The notes under the pieces: model-generated
What the model was told of the DNA's origin: nothing
Database searches by the model: none
Seen by the model: the letters and a program-made list of their open reading frames with translations, nothing else
Part shown: in pieces, positions 33,222 through 42,613 of the stretch
How the letters are laid out: every line of letters begins with the position of its first letter
How positions within the stretch are numbered: the first letter of the stretch is position 1
From: Haloferax marinisediminis
GTDB taxonomy: Archaea > Halobacteriota > Halobacteria > Halobacteriales > Haloferacaceae
Direction: 5' to 3'
DNA: 64,000 nt
Assembly: GCF_009674585.1 (NCBI RefSeq)
Contig: NZ_WKJP01000004.1
Coordinates: forward strand, 186,001-250,000
Translations under genes and position numbers: made by a program

Positions 33222-34427
33222 ATGAAGACGGTAACTTCCGATAGCGTAGAGCTATCAGCACAACAGCGTCTCGTCAGAGATAGTATCCGGGATATCTGCG
33301 ATGATTTCGACCACGAGTACTGGCGGCAAAAAGACAAAGACGGCGAGTATCCTTCGGAATTCGTCGACGAACTCGGAGCGCACGGTTGGTTCGGTGTGCT
33401 GATTCCTGAAGAGTACGGTGGTGCCGGTATGGGCACGCCCGAAGTTGTGGTGATGATGGAAGAGATTGCTGCAGCAGGAGGTGGATTCTCTGCTGCACAG
33501 GCAATTCACGGTGGAATCTACAACTCGGTCCCCATCGTCCGCTACGGGAGCGAGGAGATGAAAGAAGAACTCCTCCCGTCTGTGGCGAACGGCGATACTG
33601 CGATTCAGTCGTTCGGGCTCACCGAACCGAATGCAGGGTCCGACTCGACATCGATCGAGACGTTTGCCAAAAAACAGGGTGACGAGTACGTTATCAACGG
33701 CCAGAAAATCTGGACCTCTCGTGTCGATGCGAGCGACTACATCGTGCTCGTCGCCCGAACGACGCCGAAATCGGAAGTCGAAAAGCGAACTCGCGGAATC
33801 TCGATGTTCCTCGTCGATATCGACGAAGCAGTGTCCGAGGGGAGTCTCGAGATGAAGGCAATCCCCAAATCGGCGAGCAATGCAGTCCACGCGTACGAAC
33901 TCTGGTTCGAAGACCTTCGGCTCTCTGCAGACCGACTCATCGGTGAGGAAGGAAACGGGTTTTACCAGGTGCTGGATGGTCTCAACGAAGAACGTCTCGT
34001 CATCGCTGCAGAGTGCATCGGGCTCGGCGAACTTGCAATCCAACGGGGTGTCGACTATGCAAACGAGCGGGTCGTCTTCGGCCGGCCAATCGGACAGAAC
34101 CAAGCGATTCAGCACCCGCTGGCGAAAGCGTACGCCGAGTTACAGGCCGCGAAGATGCTGACGTACAACGCCGCCGCCGTCGTCGACGAAGACACTGGTG
34201 CGGCAGTTGGGGCGCAAGCGAACATGGCGAAGTACTTGGCCGCAGAAGCGGCTTTCGCTGCTGCTGACGCTGCAGTGCAGGCACACGGTGGCTTCGGCGT
34301 TGCGACCGAGTACGACGTCGAGCGGTACTTCAGGGAAGCACGACTCACACGGTTGGTTCCCATCACCCAAGAGTTGGTGCTGAACTATCTCGGCGAGAAA
34401 GTCCTGGGTCTCCCCCGTTCGTACTAA
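33222..34427 (+). CDS. Acyl-CoA dehydrogenase
   Basis: 401-aa FAD-dependent acyl-CoA dehydrogenase. The FAD/substrate block is FGLTEPNAGSDSTSIET at 131-147, with INGQKIWTS at 158-166 and RLIGEEGNGFYQVLDGLNEER at 238-258. The catalytic base at the usual C-terminal position (Glu in IYEGT) reads Pro in LVPITQE. A Glu just before RLVI (E257) matches the alternative base position used by isovaleryl-CoA and long-chain dehydrogenases, which suggests a branched or long acyl substrate. It feeds electrons to ETF. It is divergent from the CoA-transferase gene (232-base gap) and upstream of the IclR regulator. Confidence 0.92.
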   Translation: MKTVTSDSVELSAQQRLVRDSIRDICDDFDHEYWRQKDKDGEYPSEFVDELGAHGWFGVLIPEEYGGAGMGTPEVVVMMEEIAAAGGGFSAAQAIHGGIYNSVPIVRYGSEEMKEELLPSVANGDTAIQSFGLTEPNAGSDSTSIETFAKKQGDEYVINGQKIWTSRVDASDYIVLVARTTPKSEVEKRTRGISMFLVDIDEAVSEGSLEMKAIPKSASNAVHAYELWFEDLRLSADRLIGEEGNGFYQVLDGLNEERLVIAAECIGLGELAIQRGVDYANERVVFGRPIGQNQAIQHPLAKAYAELQAAKMLTYNAAAVVDEDTGAAVGAQANMAKYLAAEAAFAAADAAVQAHGGFGVATEYDVERYFREARLTRLVPITQELVLNYLGEKVLGLPRSY

Positions 34428-34794
34428 TCATCGATGGTCTGTATCATCGACCACGTGCGAACACGAGAAGTGGAATCGAACGCTCTCGACTCGCACCACT
34501 GTGACCCCCACCACTCCACCGTTCACTCCTGCCGAATGGACTGGGCCACTGAGTGGTACCATTGTGGTCTCATCGCTGAAATCCATGCGTGGCAGTATTC
34601 GAGCGAAATCACATGTGTTGGAACACAACATGGCAACTGGCACACATTGTCACGGAACTCGTGTGCAGGATATCGCGTCGAGCAGCGTTCGGCAGGGGCG
34701 AATGGTGAGTGAGTTGATGAATTGCACAGTGTTCGAATCCAAATCTCGCTCGAAGATACTGTTAATACATGAGAGTTAATATCTAACGTTGCAT
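34428..34794. other. Intergenic region before the IclR gene
   Basis: 367 bases without a convincing gene. The only noteworthy structure is an inverted repeat, TGTGTT-GG-AACACA at 34614-34627 inside a longer imperfect palindrome, which could be a regulator site. An A/T-rich stretch near 34758-34785 precedes the IclR start and probably holds its promoter. Confidence 0.5.
34614..34627. promoter_or_regulatory. 14-bp palindrome, possible IclR operator
   Basis: TGTGTT-GG-AACACA is a perfect inverted repeat with a two-base spacer, extended imperfectly by CATG on both sides. IclR proteins bind palindromic sites near their own gene, so autoregulation is possible. It lies about 170 bases before the start codon. 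Confidence 0.3.
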
Positions 34795-35568
34795 ATGGAC
34801 GAAATCCCACACACTGATTCAAACCTGCGTTCGGTCGAACTTTCGTTCGGCATCATTGAACAGCTTCGAGGACGTGGGAAGACGACCCTTGCCGAACTTA
34901 CGGCTGAAACCGACCTGGCAAAGAGTACGATACACAGTCACCTCACGACGCTCACCAACCTGGGGTACGTCGTCAAAGAAGACAACGCGTATCGGTTGAG
35001 TTTGCGGTTCCTCGAACTCGGCGAAGAGGTACGAAATCTCCAACCTGAGTACAGAATCTTGGTCGACCACGTCGAAGCGTTGGCCGAACGGTTCGAAGAG
35101 CGAGCCCAGTTCATCGTCGAGGAGGAAGGAAAGGGTGTGTACATCTACAGGAAGACTGGGAGCCGTGCGGTGATGACCGACTCTGGGGTTGGCAAGCACA
35201 TTCCGCTTCATTCGACTGCTGCCGGGAAAGCAATCCTCGCGCACATGCCCCGCGAGGAGGTGCAAGAGATCATCGAACGACACGGCCTCGGTTCAGTGAC
35301 CGAGCACACGATTACCGATGAAGAGGAGTTGTACGAAGAGCTCGACGAAATTCGTGAGCGTGGGTACGCCTTCAACAGAGAGGAAAACCTCGCTGGACTC
35401 AACGCCGTTGGCGTGCACGTGAAGGGCGCTGATGGAACGGTGCTGGGGGCGTTGAGTGTCTCTGGTCCATCGTTCCGCCTCAAGGGTGCGCAACTGGAAT
35501 CCGAGATTCCAGACTTCATGCTCGGCCTCGCGAACGAGATCGAGTTGAATCTGGCGTACCCGCAGTGA
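34795..35568 (+). CDS. IclR family transcriptional regulator
   Basis: 257-aa IclR regulator. The N-terminal winged helix spans about residues 10-65 (recognition helix in TDLAKSTIHSHLTTL). The C-terminal GAF-like effector domain (about 75-250) contains HIPLHSTAAGKAILAHMP and GYAFNREENLAGLNAVGV. The length is normal for the family. IclR proteins control degradation of aromatic acids, ureides (AllR) and short acids, often as local regulators. It is the last gene of the catabolic island and probably responds to one of its intermediates. The ATG at 34795 is chosen over a TTG two codons earlier. Confidence 0.92.
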   Translation: MDEIPHTDSNLRSVELSFGIIEQLRGRGKTTLAELTAETDLAKSTIHSHLTTLTNLGYVVKEDNAYRLSLRFLELGEEVRNLQPEYRILVDHVEALAERFEERAQFIVEEEGKGVYIYRKTGSRAVMTDSGVGKHIPLHSTAAGKAILAHMPREEVQEIIERHGLGSVTEHTITDEEELYEELDEIRERGYAFNREENLAGLNAVGVHVKGADGTVLGALSVSGPSFRLKGAQLESEIPDFMLGLANEIELNLAYPQ

Positions 35569-37202
35569 CCTGGACCGGAGACAGGCGCCCCTCAAATTAC
35601 AGTAATAGGTCTGTAAATGGTATCACAGAGTCAATGAGATCTCTGAACAGTGTCGTGGTGTCCCCTCAAAATGAAGCACCGGAATCGGATTACAACAGTA
35701 GGGCTGTAATCGTTCGTGGTCAACAAAGCGAGCCTATCGAATGACGCCCATCGCTGACTGAGTAGCTTCCACATCGACCTTCTCCGTCGAGTGAGAGTTG
35801 TACTCCGTGGAGTCAGTAGATGTGTATATAATATACAATATACAATATCGTTGGGTGTTCGACCGACTGGCTATCTTCTGAGTTGGTAGAATGCTCGGCA
35901 CGGCTTTTCGCCGAATCAGCTAATTGTCTGTAATGCGCAATCTGTATAGCCAACAGGACTGCTCAGGTTTATTAGTGCGACTATGGTTGGATTCTGGATG
36001 TAAATTCACGAACTGTAGTGCTGTCCAATCGTGTGGTACACAGATATTTCTGTGAACGAAATCACTGGGCCGGTAGTATCTCGTCCAACTAACTTGACGT
36101 TGGGTCTCGACCATGCTACTATTGATATTGTATATTTCACACATTGGTGGCCACCACGAACCTCTGGTATGACACCCACCTCGTGGTGGTGTCGTTCAAG
36201 TGCTTCTAGCTCTCTAGCATCGAGGCTACTCGATCAAGCTGAACGAATTAGATTCCTCACGTCTCTTTCTCTAACCGGCTGTTTGGGAATTTCGACGATT
36301 CCGATTTGTGGTCTAAATATTCTGTGTCGAGTCTGTCACCGGAAGTTCGCCCGATTCATATGAAATGTGTCACTATTAGTTTTCTCGTAATCCGCAGCGA
36401 TGAACTGCAAAACATTACGATTGTACGCATGTAATTTCATCCTAAATCAACTACTGTGGTGGTGGACACTGAATAGCTTCTAGTCTCCTGATTGAGTATG
36501 TCATATGCATTCCCTACTATCTGTATACATCACCTAACCGTCCAGAACGAGTTACAGTACGAACGACCGTACTTCTCTAGCAAAGTAGAGTTCAAATATC
36601 ATTGACTGTACGATATTTCTGGCGAACGGCCATCAACTGCGAGATAGGAACTCTAGTCGATTTCGTAGCGTTTCGAGCGGACGTCGACCAATCGTTGGTG
36701 GGACTGCCGTGGTGAATCGTGCTCCCATCGACGGACACCACGGGCTGAACGTGCGAAACCGTGGAATACGAACTTGGCAGGTGAACAGTTTCCTCAACGT
36801 ACACTCCTCAGCACGCATAAACACGTCACGAAAATTGGGACGCTGGTCGCCCACTGGAACCGAAGTGCTTGCTAAAGTGGCGCCTGAGGAGGTCTTCCAC
36901 AACTGCTCACAAGTACGCATTCTTCGCGCTGGGTCTCGACTTACCAGTGTTACGACGCGCTCACTCGGTTGCGGTCACCAGTTCTGTCACACCGTTTCTG
37001 ATGTCGCCACTAGCAACAGAGTTGCGCTGTGTGAGCTACTCGACCCAAGAGCAACACGATTCACCACGGCGGCTGAATCTAGAAGTATAACAAACGGCGA
37101 ATTACACCCCCATCCAACAGTATCGAATAACCAACCGACTACTTATATTGGTTGAGTGATATTTACAGTTAGAAACGCCGAATTTCAAGCTGAAGTGTAA
37201 CC
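35569..37202. other. AT-rich 1.6-kb stretch without a recognisable gene
   Basis: No open frame here has the acidic composition or codon pattern of its neighbours. Short frames exist on both strands (for example 36709-37155 plus and 36592-36920 minus), but none resembles a known family. Runs such as ATATACAATATACAATATC near 35830 and generally lower GC mark it off from the catabolic island. It may be a decayed insertion or an old recombination junction between the catabolic and glycan regions. A TATA-like ACTTATATTG at about 37141 could serve the next gene. Confidence 0.5.
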
Positions 37203-39407
37203 ATGTCATCCAGATTAAACCGGATGGTTCTCCCGTCTCGTGCACAAACCGTATTGATACAAGTCACAGTAGTGGCGTTACTCTCGATATTCCTGGCAAG
37301 TTTTGAGTTTAGAACATCCGGCGCCCTTGCAGCGGGTGCACGCCTGGTGAGTGGTCTCGTACTCTTACTGCTCGTTCCAGGTGTCTTGTTGGTGCGGCTA
37401 CTCGATCTCGAAGTCGACCGTCTCAGTGAGATTCTGCTACTCGTCGTCGGTTTGAGTCTCTCGATTGTTTCGGTCCTTTCGGTCGTTGTCGGGACCGCCT
37501 TACCGATCTTGGGTGTCACAGCGCCGTTTTCGCTGCAACCAATCGCACTCCTTTTCACGGCCGTGCTGGTCGTACTTCTGGTGGCACAATCGCAGTCTGA
37601 GTACCAACCGATTCATTTCGATTGGCGTGCGTATTCGCCAGTGATTGTGTTCTACGCGGCAATCCCGATCGTCGCTGTTGCCGCCGCAGGTGCGATGAAC
37701 GAACTTGGTAATCCACTGTTGATGTATCTGTTCGTGATTCTCGTGGTTGCTGCTGTTCTCTTGCTACCGACGAGATTCGTCTCTTCGAATCTGTATCCTG
37801 CGACTGTTTTCCTTATCGCGCTCGGAACCTTCCTGCATAGGAACCTTCTCACTAGCGGAGTCGTCGGTGCGGACATCCAACTCCAGTATTTCATTGCCCA
37901 ACGAATTATCGAGACACAGGCGTGGTCACCGATCGCTAGTGGTCCGCTCATGGCATTACCAATGGTCAGTTCAGTCCCTGCCATCATCTCGATATTCACG
38001 GGCTTGTCGGTCGCGACCGTGTTCAAAGTCGTCTACGTCGGTGTGTTTTCTCTCGTTCCTGTTGGAATCTATTTCGTGGGACGAAAGGTGTTTGGTACCA
38101 ACGAAGGACTGTTCGGAAGTCTGTTTTTCGTGTTCTATCACGGAACGTTCTATTTCACCCCCGGAAAGCAACTGTTCTCAGAAGTCTTCCTCATCCTCCT
38201 CGTCCTGTTGTTCGTGACGGGCCGTCTTTCGACGTCCGGTGGGAAAGTTGCAGGACTACTCTTCACTGTTGGACTCATACACTCGCACTACGGCTCGACG
38301 TACGTGCTCGGCGGTTCGCTCCTCGCTGGGTTCCTTCTGCTCACAGTCGTCTCACTGATAGTCGACGACTTCGACCACGAACTCTCTCTGGCGTATCCTG
38401 TGGCAGTTCTCACACTGGGGACTGTTTGGTACAGCATCACGACGACAGCATTGGTAGAGTCGATCGCACAAATCCCGCTCTCGATCATCCAGCAAGTAGC
38501 GACCCTGTTGCAGGACCCCGTCGTAGGGAGTGGCGCGAGTTACGTTCAACAACAGATGGGCGTTCTCAGAGTCCTCAATGTGCTGGTCTATCTCACGTTG
38601 ACGGCGTTACTGGGTCTCGGACTCGTATGGCGCGTCGGGAAGAACGCGGCCGACATCAGACGCGACGGGCGAACGATCTATCCTGAGTACACTGCGGTGG
38701 CGATACCGATGTTCTTGTTCCTCGCAGCGTCGTTCGTCATCATCGCCAACCTCTGGGCTGACCGAGTCTACCAGATGGTGTTGGTCTTCCTCGCGCCACT
38801 CGCGGCGCTTGGATTCCACTTCTTGTTCGTCGTCTTCGGCTCGGTACTCAAACGGCTCGGTAGCTCGATACATCCTCGCCCGCTGTGGGCACTGTTCGCC
38901 GTCGTTCTCAGCGTCCTCCTCGTGTTGAACTCGGGGGCCGCCTTCGCTGCTGCCGGGGACGCTAATACGTCCACGTTCGATTCGTCGTCAAACGATTACT
39001 CGTTCACCGACGAAGAGCGAGCAGGCGCATTCTGGCTCAAACAACACGTTGGCTTCTCTGACGAGGGGGCGTACAGACCTGGTGCTGTGGAATCTGAGAG
39101 TACAGTTACGGTCTACACCGACTCTGTGACGTACCAACTGTTCAGAAGCGTCATGCCGGAAGACTACTACGACGTTCGTGTCGAACGACTCCGAAGTCCG
39201 TGGGAACCAGAGTTCGACGAGAGCAGACTGGAGGAGGGGTACGTGTTCATCCGAAAGCGTAGCATCGCGGAGGATTCGAGTGGAGAGGTTCTCCCGATTT
39301 CACAGCTCTCTCCAGAAGACGTCTCTGCCATCACTGACTCGGGGACGATAATCTTCGAAAACGAGGATGTGACCATCGTCGAGATCGACCAGAGGCCAGG
39401 AGAGTAG
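37203..39407 (+). CDS. Large polytopic membrane protein (DUF2206-like), glycan locus
   Basis: 734-aa membrane protein with about 14-16 predicted hydrophobic helices from residue 15 to about 595, then a soluble, acidic, extracytoplasmic C-terminal domain (about 605-734). Features include LEVDRLSEILLLVVGLSLSI, a GADIQLQYFIAQRI loop (about 220-235) and HSHYGSTYVLGG near 360. The layout and the Asp-bearing loop resemble GT-C-fold glycosyltransferases and the haloarchaeal DUF2206 proteins found in surface-polysaccharide and N-glycan clusters. A role in handling lipid-linked sugars or polymerising repeat units at the outer face of the membrane is likely but unproven. It opens the glycan gene cluster. 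Confidence 0.75.
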   Translation: MSSRLNRMVLPSRAQTVLIQVTVVALLSIFLASFEFRTSGALAAGARLVSGLVLLLLVPGVLLVRLLDLEVDRLSEILLLVVGLSLSIVSVLSVVVGTALPILGVTAPFSLQPIALLFTAVLVVLLVAQSQSEYQPIHFDWRAYSPVIVFYAAIPIVAVAAAGAMNELGNPLLMYLFVILVVAAVLLLPTRFVSSNLYPATVFLIALGTFLHRNLLTSGVVGADIQLQYFIAQRIIETQAWSPIASGPLMALPMVSSVPAIISIFTGLSVATVFKVVYVGVFSLVPVGIYFVGRKVFGTNEGLFGSLFFVFYHGTFYFTPGKQLFSEVFLILLVLLFVTGRLSTSGGKVAGLLFTVGLIHSHYGSTYVLGGSLLAGFLLLTVVSLIVDDFDHELSLAYPVAVLTLGTVWYSITTTALVESIAQIPLSIIQQVATLLQDPVVGSGASYVQQQMGVLRVLNVLVYLTLTALLGLGLVWRVGKNAADIRRDGRTIYPEYTAVAIPMFLFLAASFVIIANLWADRVYQMVLVFLAPLAALGFHFLFVVFGSVLKRLGSSIHPRPLWALFAVVLSVLLVLNSGAAFAAAGDANTSTFDSSSNDYSFTDEERAGAFWLKQHVGFSDEGAYRPGAVESESTVTVYTDSVTYQLFRSVMPEDYYDVRVERLRSPWEPEFDESRLEEGYVFIRKRSIAEDSSGEVLPISQLSPEDVSAITDSGTIIFENEDVTIVEIDQRPGE

Positions 39408-39487
39408 CGGATTGGTGATGTAGTCACGCAGTTATTCACGAACATGTGAATATTCCGTTATATTTTCCTCATCCCCGATTGTCTATC

Positions 39488-40498
39488 ATGTCGATACTAG
39501 CCGTGAAATCCGAAACACATTCTCCACTTGTGTCGTACGTCGTCGCGACGTACAACCGGCCTGATGACTTGACCGAAGCGATTGATTCGATTCTCAGACA
39601 AGAGTACCGCCCCATCGAAGTTGTCGTAATCAGTAACTCGACAGACGAGACAGCGGAGTTGTTTAGTCGCGGAGGCCGGTTCGACTTGGACTGTGTCAAA
39701 CACTACAACCTACCTGGACGAATGGGTGTCCCGGAAGCACGAAACGTTGGGTTCGACCGTGCATCTGGAGAGATACTCGTCTCGATCGACGACGATGCTG
39801 TCCTCAAAAACCCCAACGCGACCGACACAATCGTCTCGAAATTCGAAGACAATCCGGACATCGGTATCCTCGCGTTTCAGTCTCGAAACTACTTCACCGA
39901 CGAGATCAATCGGAAAGAGATTCCAGACCCGCCAACGTTGGGTATGGACGCCACAGACGAGTTTCGGACCGCGTTCTTCATCGGCGTTGGAAATGCGATT
40001 CGACGGTCCACATTGGAGAAAACTGGAGGGTATCCAGCGAGCTTCGTCTACGGATTCGAGGAGATGGACCTCTCGTTTCGAACCCTCGACAACGGCTACG
40101 ACATTCTGTACACACCATCCGTCGTCGTCCACCACAAGAAGTCTCCAGAAGGTCGACGACCGGATAGAGAGACACAAGAGAGACTCGTTGGCAACCGAAT
40201 CAAACTCGCTTTCCGGAATCTGCCGTGGCGGTACGTCTTCTTTACGACGCTCATCTGGTCGGCGTACTCGCTCGTGTTGACCAAGCGACTCTCGTCGCTG
40301 TGGAGAATCGTTGGTCGTCTGTACGACGATAGAGACGAGTTACTCAACGAGCGACAGGTCATCGATGGAGAGACCATAGAGCGCATCAAATCGCGAAAGA
40401 CGATGCTGTACGGTTGGTGGTACGGGCCCCACCCGGGACGGATCGTCGGACCGAATGCAGACCCACGTCGACTCTTCTGGGAAGCAGAGAACATCTAG
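39488..40498 (+). CDS. Glycosyltransferase family 2
   Basis: 336-aa GT-A-fold transferase. The N-terminal strand-loop SYVVATYNRPDDLTEAI (about 16-32) binds the nucleotide. SIDDDAVL (about 100-107) gives the metal-binding DxD motif. GYPASFVYGFEEMDLSFR (about 194-211) carries the catalytic ED motif, here EE-MD. No membrane segments are evident, so it acts on the cytoplasmic side, adding a sugar from an NDP-sugar to a lipid-linked glycan. The ATG at 39488 is chosen over an upstream frame with no similarity. It is convergent with the flippase gene, with 96 bases between. Confidence 0.9.
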   Translation: MSILAVKSETHSPLVSYVVATYNRPDDLTEAIDSILRQEYRPIEVVVISNSTDETAELFSRGGRFDLDCVKHYNLPGRMGVPEARNVGFDRASGEILVSIDDDAVLKNPNATDTIVSKFEDNPDIGILAFQSRNYFTDEINRKEIPDPPTLGMDATDEFRTAFFIGVGNAIRRSTLEKTGGYPASFVYGFEEMDLSFRTLDNGYDILYTPSVVVHHKKSPEGRRPDRETQERLVGNRIKLAFRNLPWRYVFFTTLIWSAYSLVLTKRLSSLWRIVGRLYDDRDELLNERQVIDGETIERIKSRKTMLYGWWYGPHPGRIVGPNADPRRLFWEAENI

Positions 40499-40594
40499 CA
40501 CTGCCACCGGTAGTTTCGAACGTGAGTGCCCGTTCGAAGACAGTCTCCCCCACGAGAAACGCCCAGCGGAGGTTACGTCCGGTGAGTAACCGTC

Positions 40595-42031
40595 TCACGC
40601 AGTGCCGGTGAAACGCGAACTAAGCATGGACAACGCTGGCGAGATAATCTGTCTTCGGATGTCGGGGACGACGAGGGAAACAGCGACGTAGAGGACTGCA
40701 CCGATTGCGACCTGAATAACAAGTATGGCAATTCCAGTAACTGGGACTGCAGACTTGATGGCGAGGAGCGACACGCCCATGATAACCGATGCGAACGTGT
40801 ACCACCCAAACAGCCGTACGGGGAACTCGAACGTAACGGACTGTCGGAGATATCGAGTGTGAAGTGCGGTGTTCACGAGCCAGGAGAAACCGGTCGCAAT
40901 GGCAGCGCCGACGAACCCAACTGTGAGTATGAGTATGGGGCTCAGAAGGAGGTTGATTCCGATGGAGATGACAGTCGCCTTTGCGGCCAAGTCTGGACGA
41001 TTGATTGCTCGCACGGAGATTCCGACGATGTCGTTGACCGACTGCACCAACTTCTCGAACATCAGTACGATGAGAACGAGTGAGGCGATGACGTACTCTG
41101 GTCCAAAGATATACTGGAGTATCTCTTCAGAGTAAATAATCGCGCCGACGAGTGCAGGAACAGAAGCGAAGACAGAGAAGGCGAGGGCTGTAGTAATGGT
41201 CGAGCCGATTTGGTCCACCGCCGAATCAGAGCTCCATCTGCTAATCTGTGGGAATATGGTGAGTGAAATCGAACTGCTCAGCATCAAGACGAGGAGCGTG
41301 ACTTGCCAAGCCACTTCGTACGCGCCGACGAACTGCTGTGCGAGGAAGAAGCCGATAATCGCAGTGTCCATGAACTGATACACTCGTCCACCGACAGACG
41401 TCACGATGTCGAACTTCGAATAGGCGAGGAGTGACCGCATCTGTTCCAGCGACGGACGTTCCAACCGAATCGAACATTTCGCGTACGCCCACACCAGCGC
41501 GACAGCGGAACTGATGATCAACCCGTAGATGACTCCCTCGACACCGTATCCGTTCGAGATGAGAACCGAACCGATGACGACCCACACCAATCGTCGACCG
41601 AGTTCGATCGGTGCTGTCTCTGCGACACGAAGCTCACCGCGGACAGCTTGGATGTACAACAAGGAGAGTTCTCGACCAACCACCGCGACGATGAGCAACA
41701 TCGCGAGATTTGCACCGAAGTAGCCATTCAGCCAATCTCGTGCGAGGTAGATTCCGATCGAGACGAAGACCAACAGTACGAGTTTGAAGAGGAGAGCCGA
41801 ACTGAGCTTTTCTCCGAAGTTCTCGCCTTCGCTGAGACGCTTTTCTAAGGCACCTCGCATGCCCATATCGGCAGGAATCGATAAGAGCCCTTGTGCAGCG
41901 AAGAAGAGGAAGAACGACCCCAGCTGCGACGCCCCAAGTACGCGGGCAAAATACGTAATTGCGGCAAACATGAGAACGGCTTTTCCCACTTTCGCGATGA
42001 AAAGCCTGAATGTAGACTCCCCGAGATCCAT
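40595..42031 (-). CDS. Polysaccharide flippase (Wzx/RfbX-like, MOP superfamily)
   Basis: 478-aa membrane protein with about 12-14 helices. It begins MDLGESTFRLFIAKVGKAVLMF-like, which is typical of oligosaccharide flippases, with FARVLGASQLGSFFLFFA near 30. It would move lipid-linked repeat units across the membrane for assembly outside. The ATG at 42031 is chosen because the longer frame (to 42148) adds 39 residues with no membrane or family character. It is the only minus-strand gene within the glycan cluster apart from the last GH16. Its promoter region is the 582-base gap shared with the DPM-like transferase. Confidence 0.9.
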   Translation of the reverse strand: MDLGESTFRLFIAKVGKAVLMFAAITYFARVLGASQLGSFFLFFAAQGLLSIPADMGMRGALEKRLSEGENFGEKLSSALLFKLVLLVFVSIGIYLARDWLNGYFGANLAMLLIVAVVGRELSLLYIQAVRGELRVAETAPIELGRRLVWVVIGSVLISNGYGVEGVIYGLIISSAVALVWAYAKCSIRLERPSLEQMRSLLAYSKFDIVTSVGGRVYQFMDTAIIGFFLAQQFVGAYEVAWQVTLLVLMLSSSISLTIFPQISRWSSDSAVDQIGSTITTALAFSVFASVPALVGAIIYSEEILQYIFGPEYVIASLVLIVLMFEKLVQSVNDIVGISVRAINRPDLAAKATVISIGINLLLSPILILTVGFVGAAIATGFSWLVNTALHTRYLRQSVTFEFPVRLFGWYTFASVIMGVSLLAIKSAVPVTGIAILVIQVAIGAVLYVAVSLVVPDIRRQIISPALSMLSSRFTGTA

Positions 42032-42613
42032 ACTCACAGAACAACGACAAAGGGTAAAACATCTGCGCACTGAGCGACATTTTTTTGTCGCAAAATCGGC
42101 CTGAATCTGTACGTCTGAGTGGTGGACCTGAATATGCGACCCGGTCAAGAGACGAATTGACTTTCAGCCGAGAGTGTCGAACAACCTCACAATGGCCATA
42201 GATAGATAGATAGACACGTGTGGAGACTGCCACTGGTGAATCTCGTCGCAGTACGTCGAAATTCACGGTCGTTTCGGGGCAGATTCGAGAACACTGTCCG
42301 AACGAAGCTCGACGTACAGACGAGACCACTCGACTGGACAGAACATATCCCATTGCAGTTCTGTATCGAAATGACTGAACTAGTTGATATTACGTCAATC
42401 AGTCGTGACATTCTACCAATCTATGAAAAAGATATAATTAGTGTATTGACAATCCTCTAACTACACCACAGTAACCCACCGCTGGCAGGCGTTGGTGTTC
42501 GCAAACTGATGGTGCCGATGACACGTAACTGGCACCAACAGCCATGCGGCTAAAAACGCAAACTCGGTTCACTGGCACCCAGACGTCCAATTGGTGATGG
42601 GTAATAGTCTACA
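42032..42613. other. Divergent intergenic region in the glycan cluster
   Basis: 582 bases between the divergent flippase and DPM-like genes with no convincing gene. It contains a short tetranucleotide run (four units of ATAG near 42198-42214) and a nested stem-loop: TGGTGCC at 42510-42516 pairs with GGCACCA at 42531-42537, while GTTGGTG at 42491-42497 can pair with CACCAAC at 42533-42539. AT-rich promoter-like sequence occurs near 42380-42460. Confidence 0.5.

Noticed and set aside
36709-37155. 148-aa open frame in the AT-rich junction
   Set aside because: It lacks acidic composition, family motifs and a promoter with suitable spacing. I considered an IS remnant but could not match a transposase motif.
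42198-42214. ATAG tetranucleotide run as a phase-variation switch
   Set aside because: Only four units, outside any coding sequence and not placed between promoter elements that I can identify.
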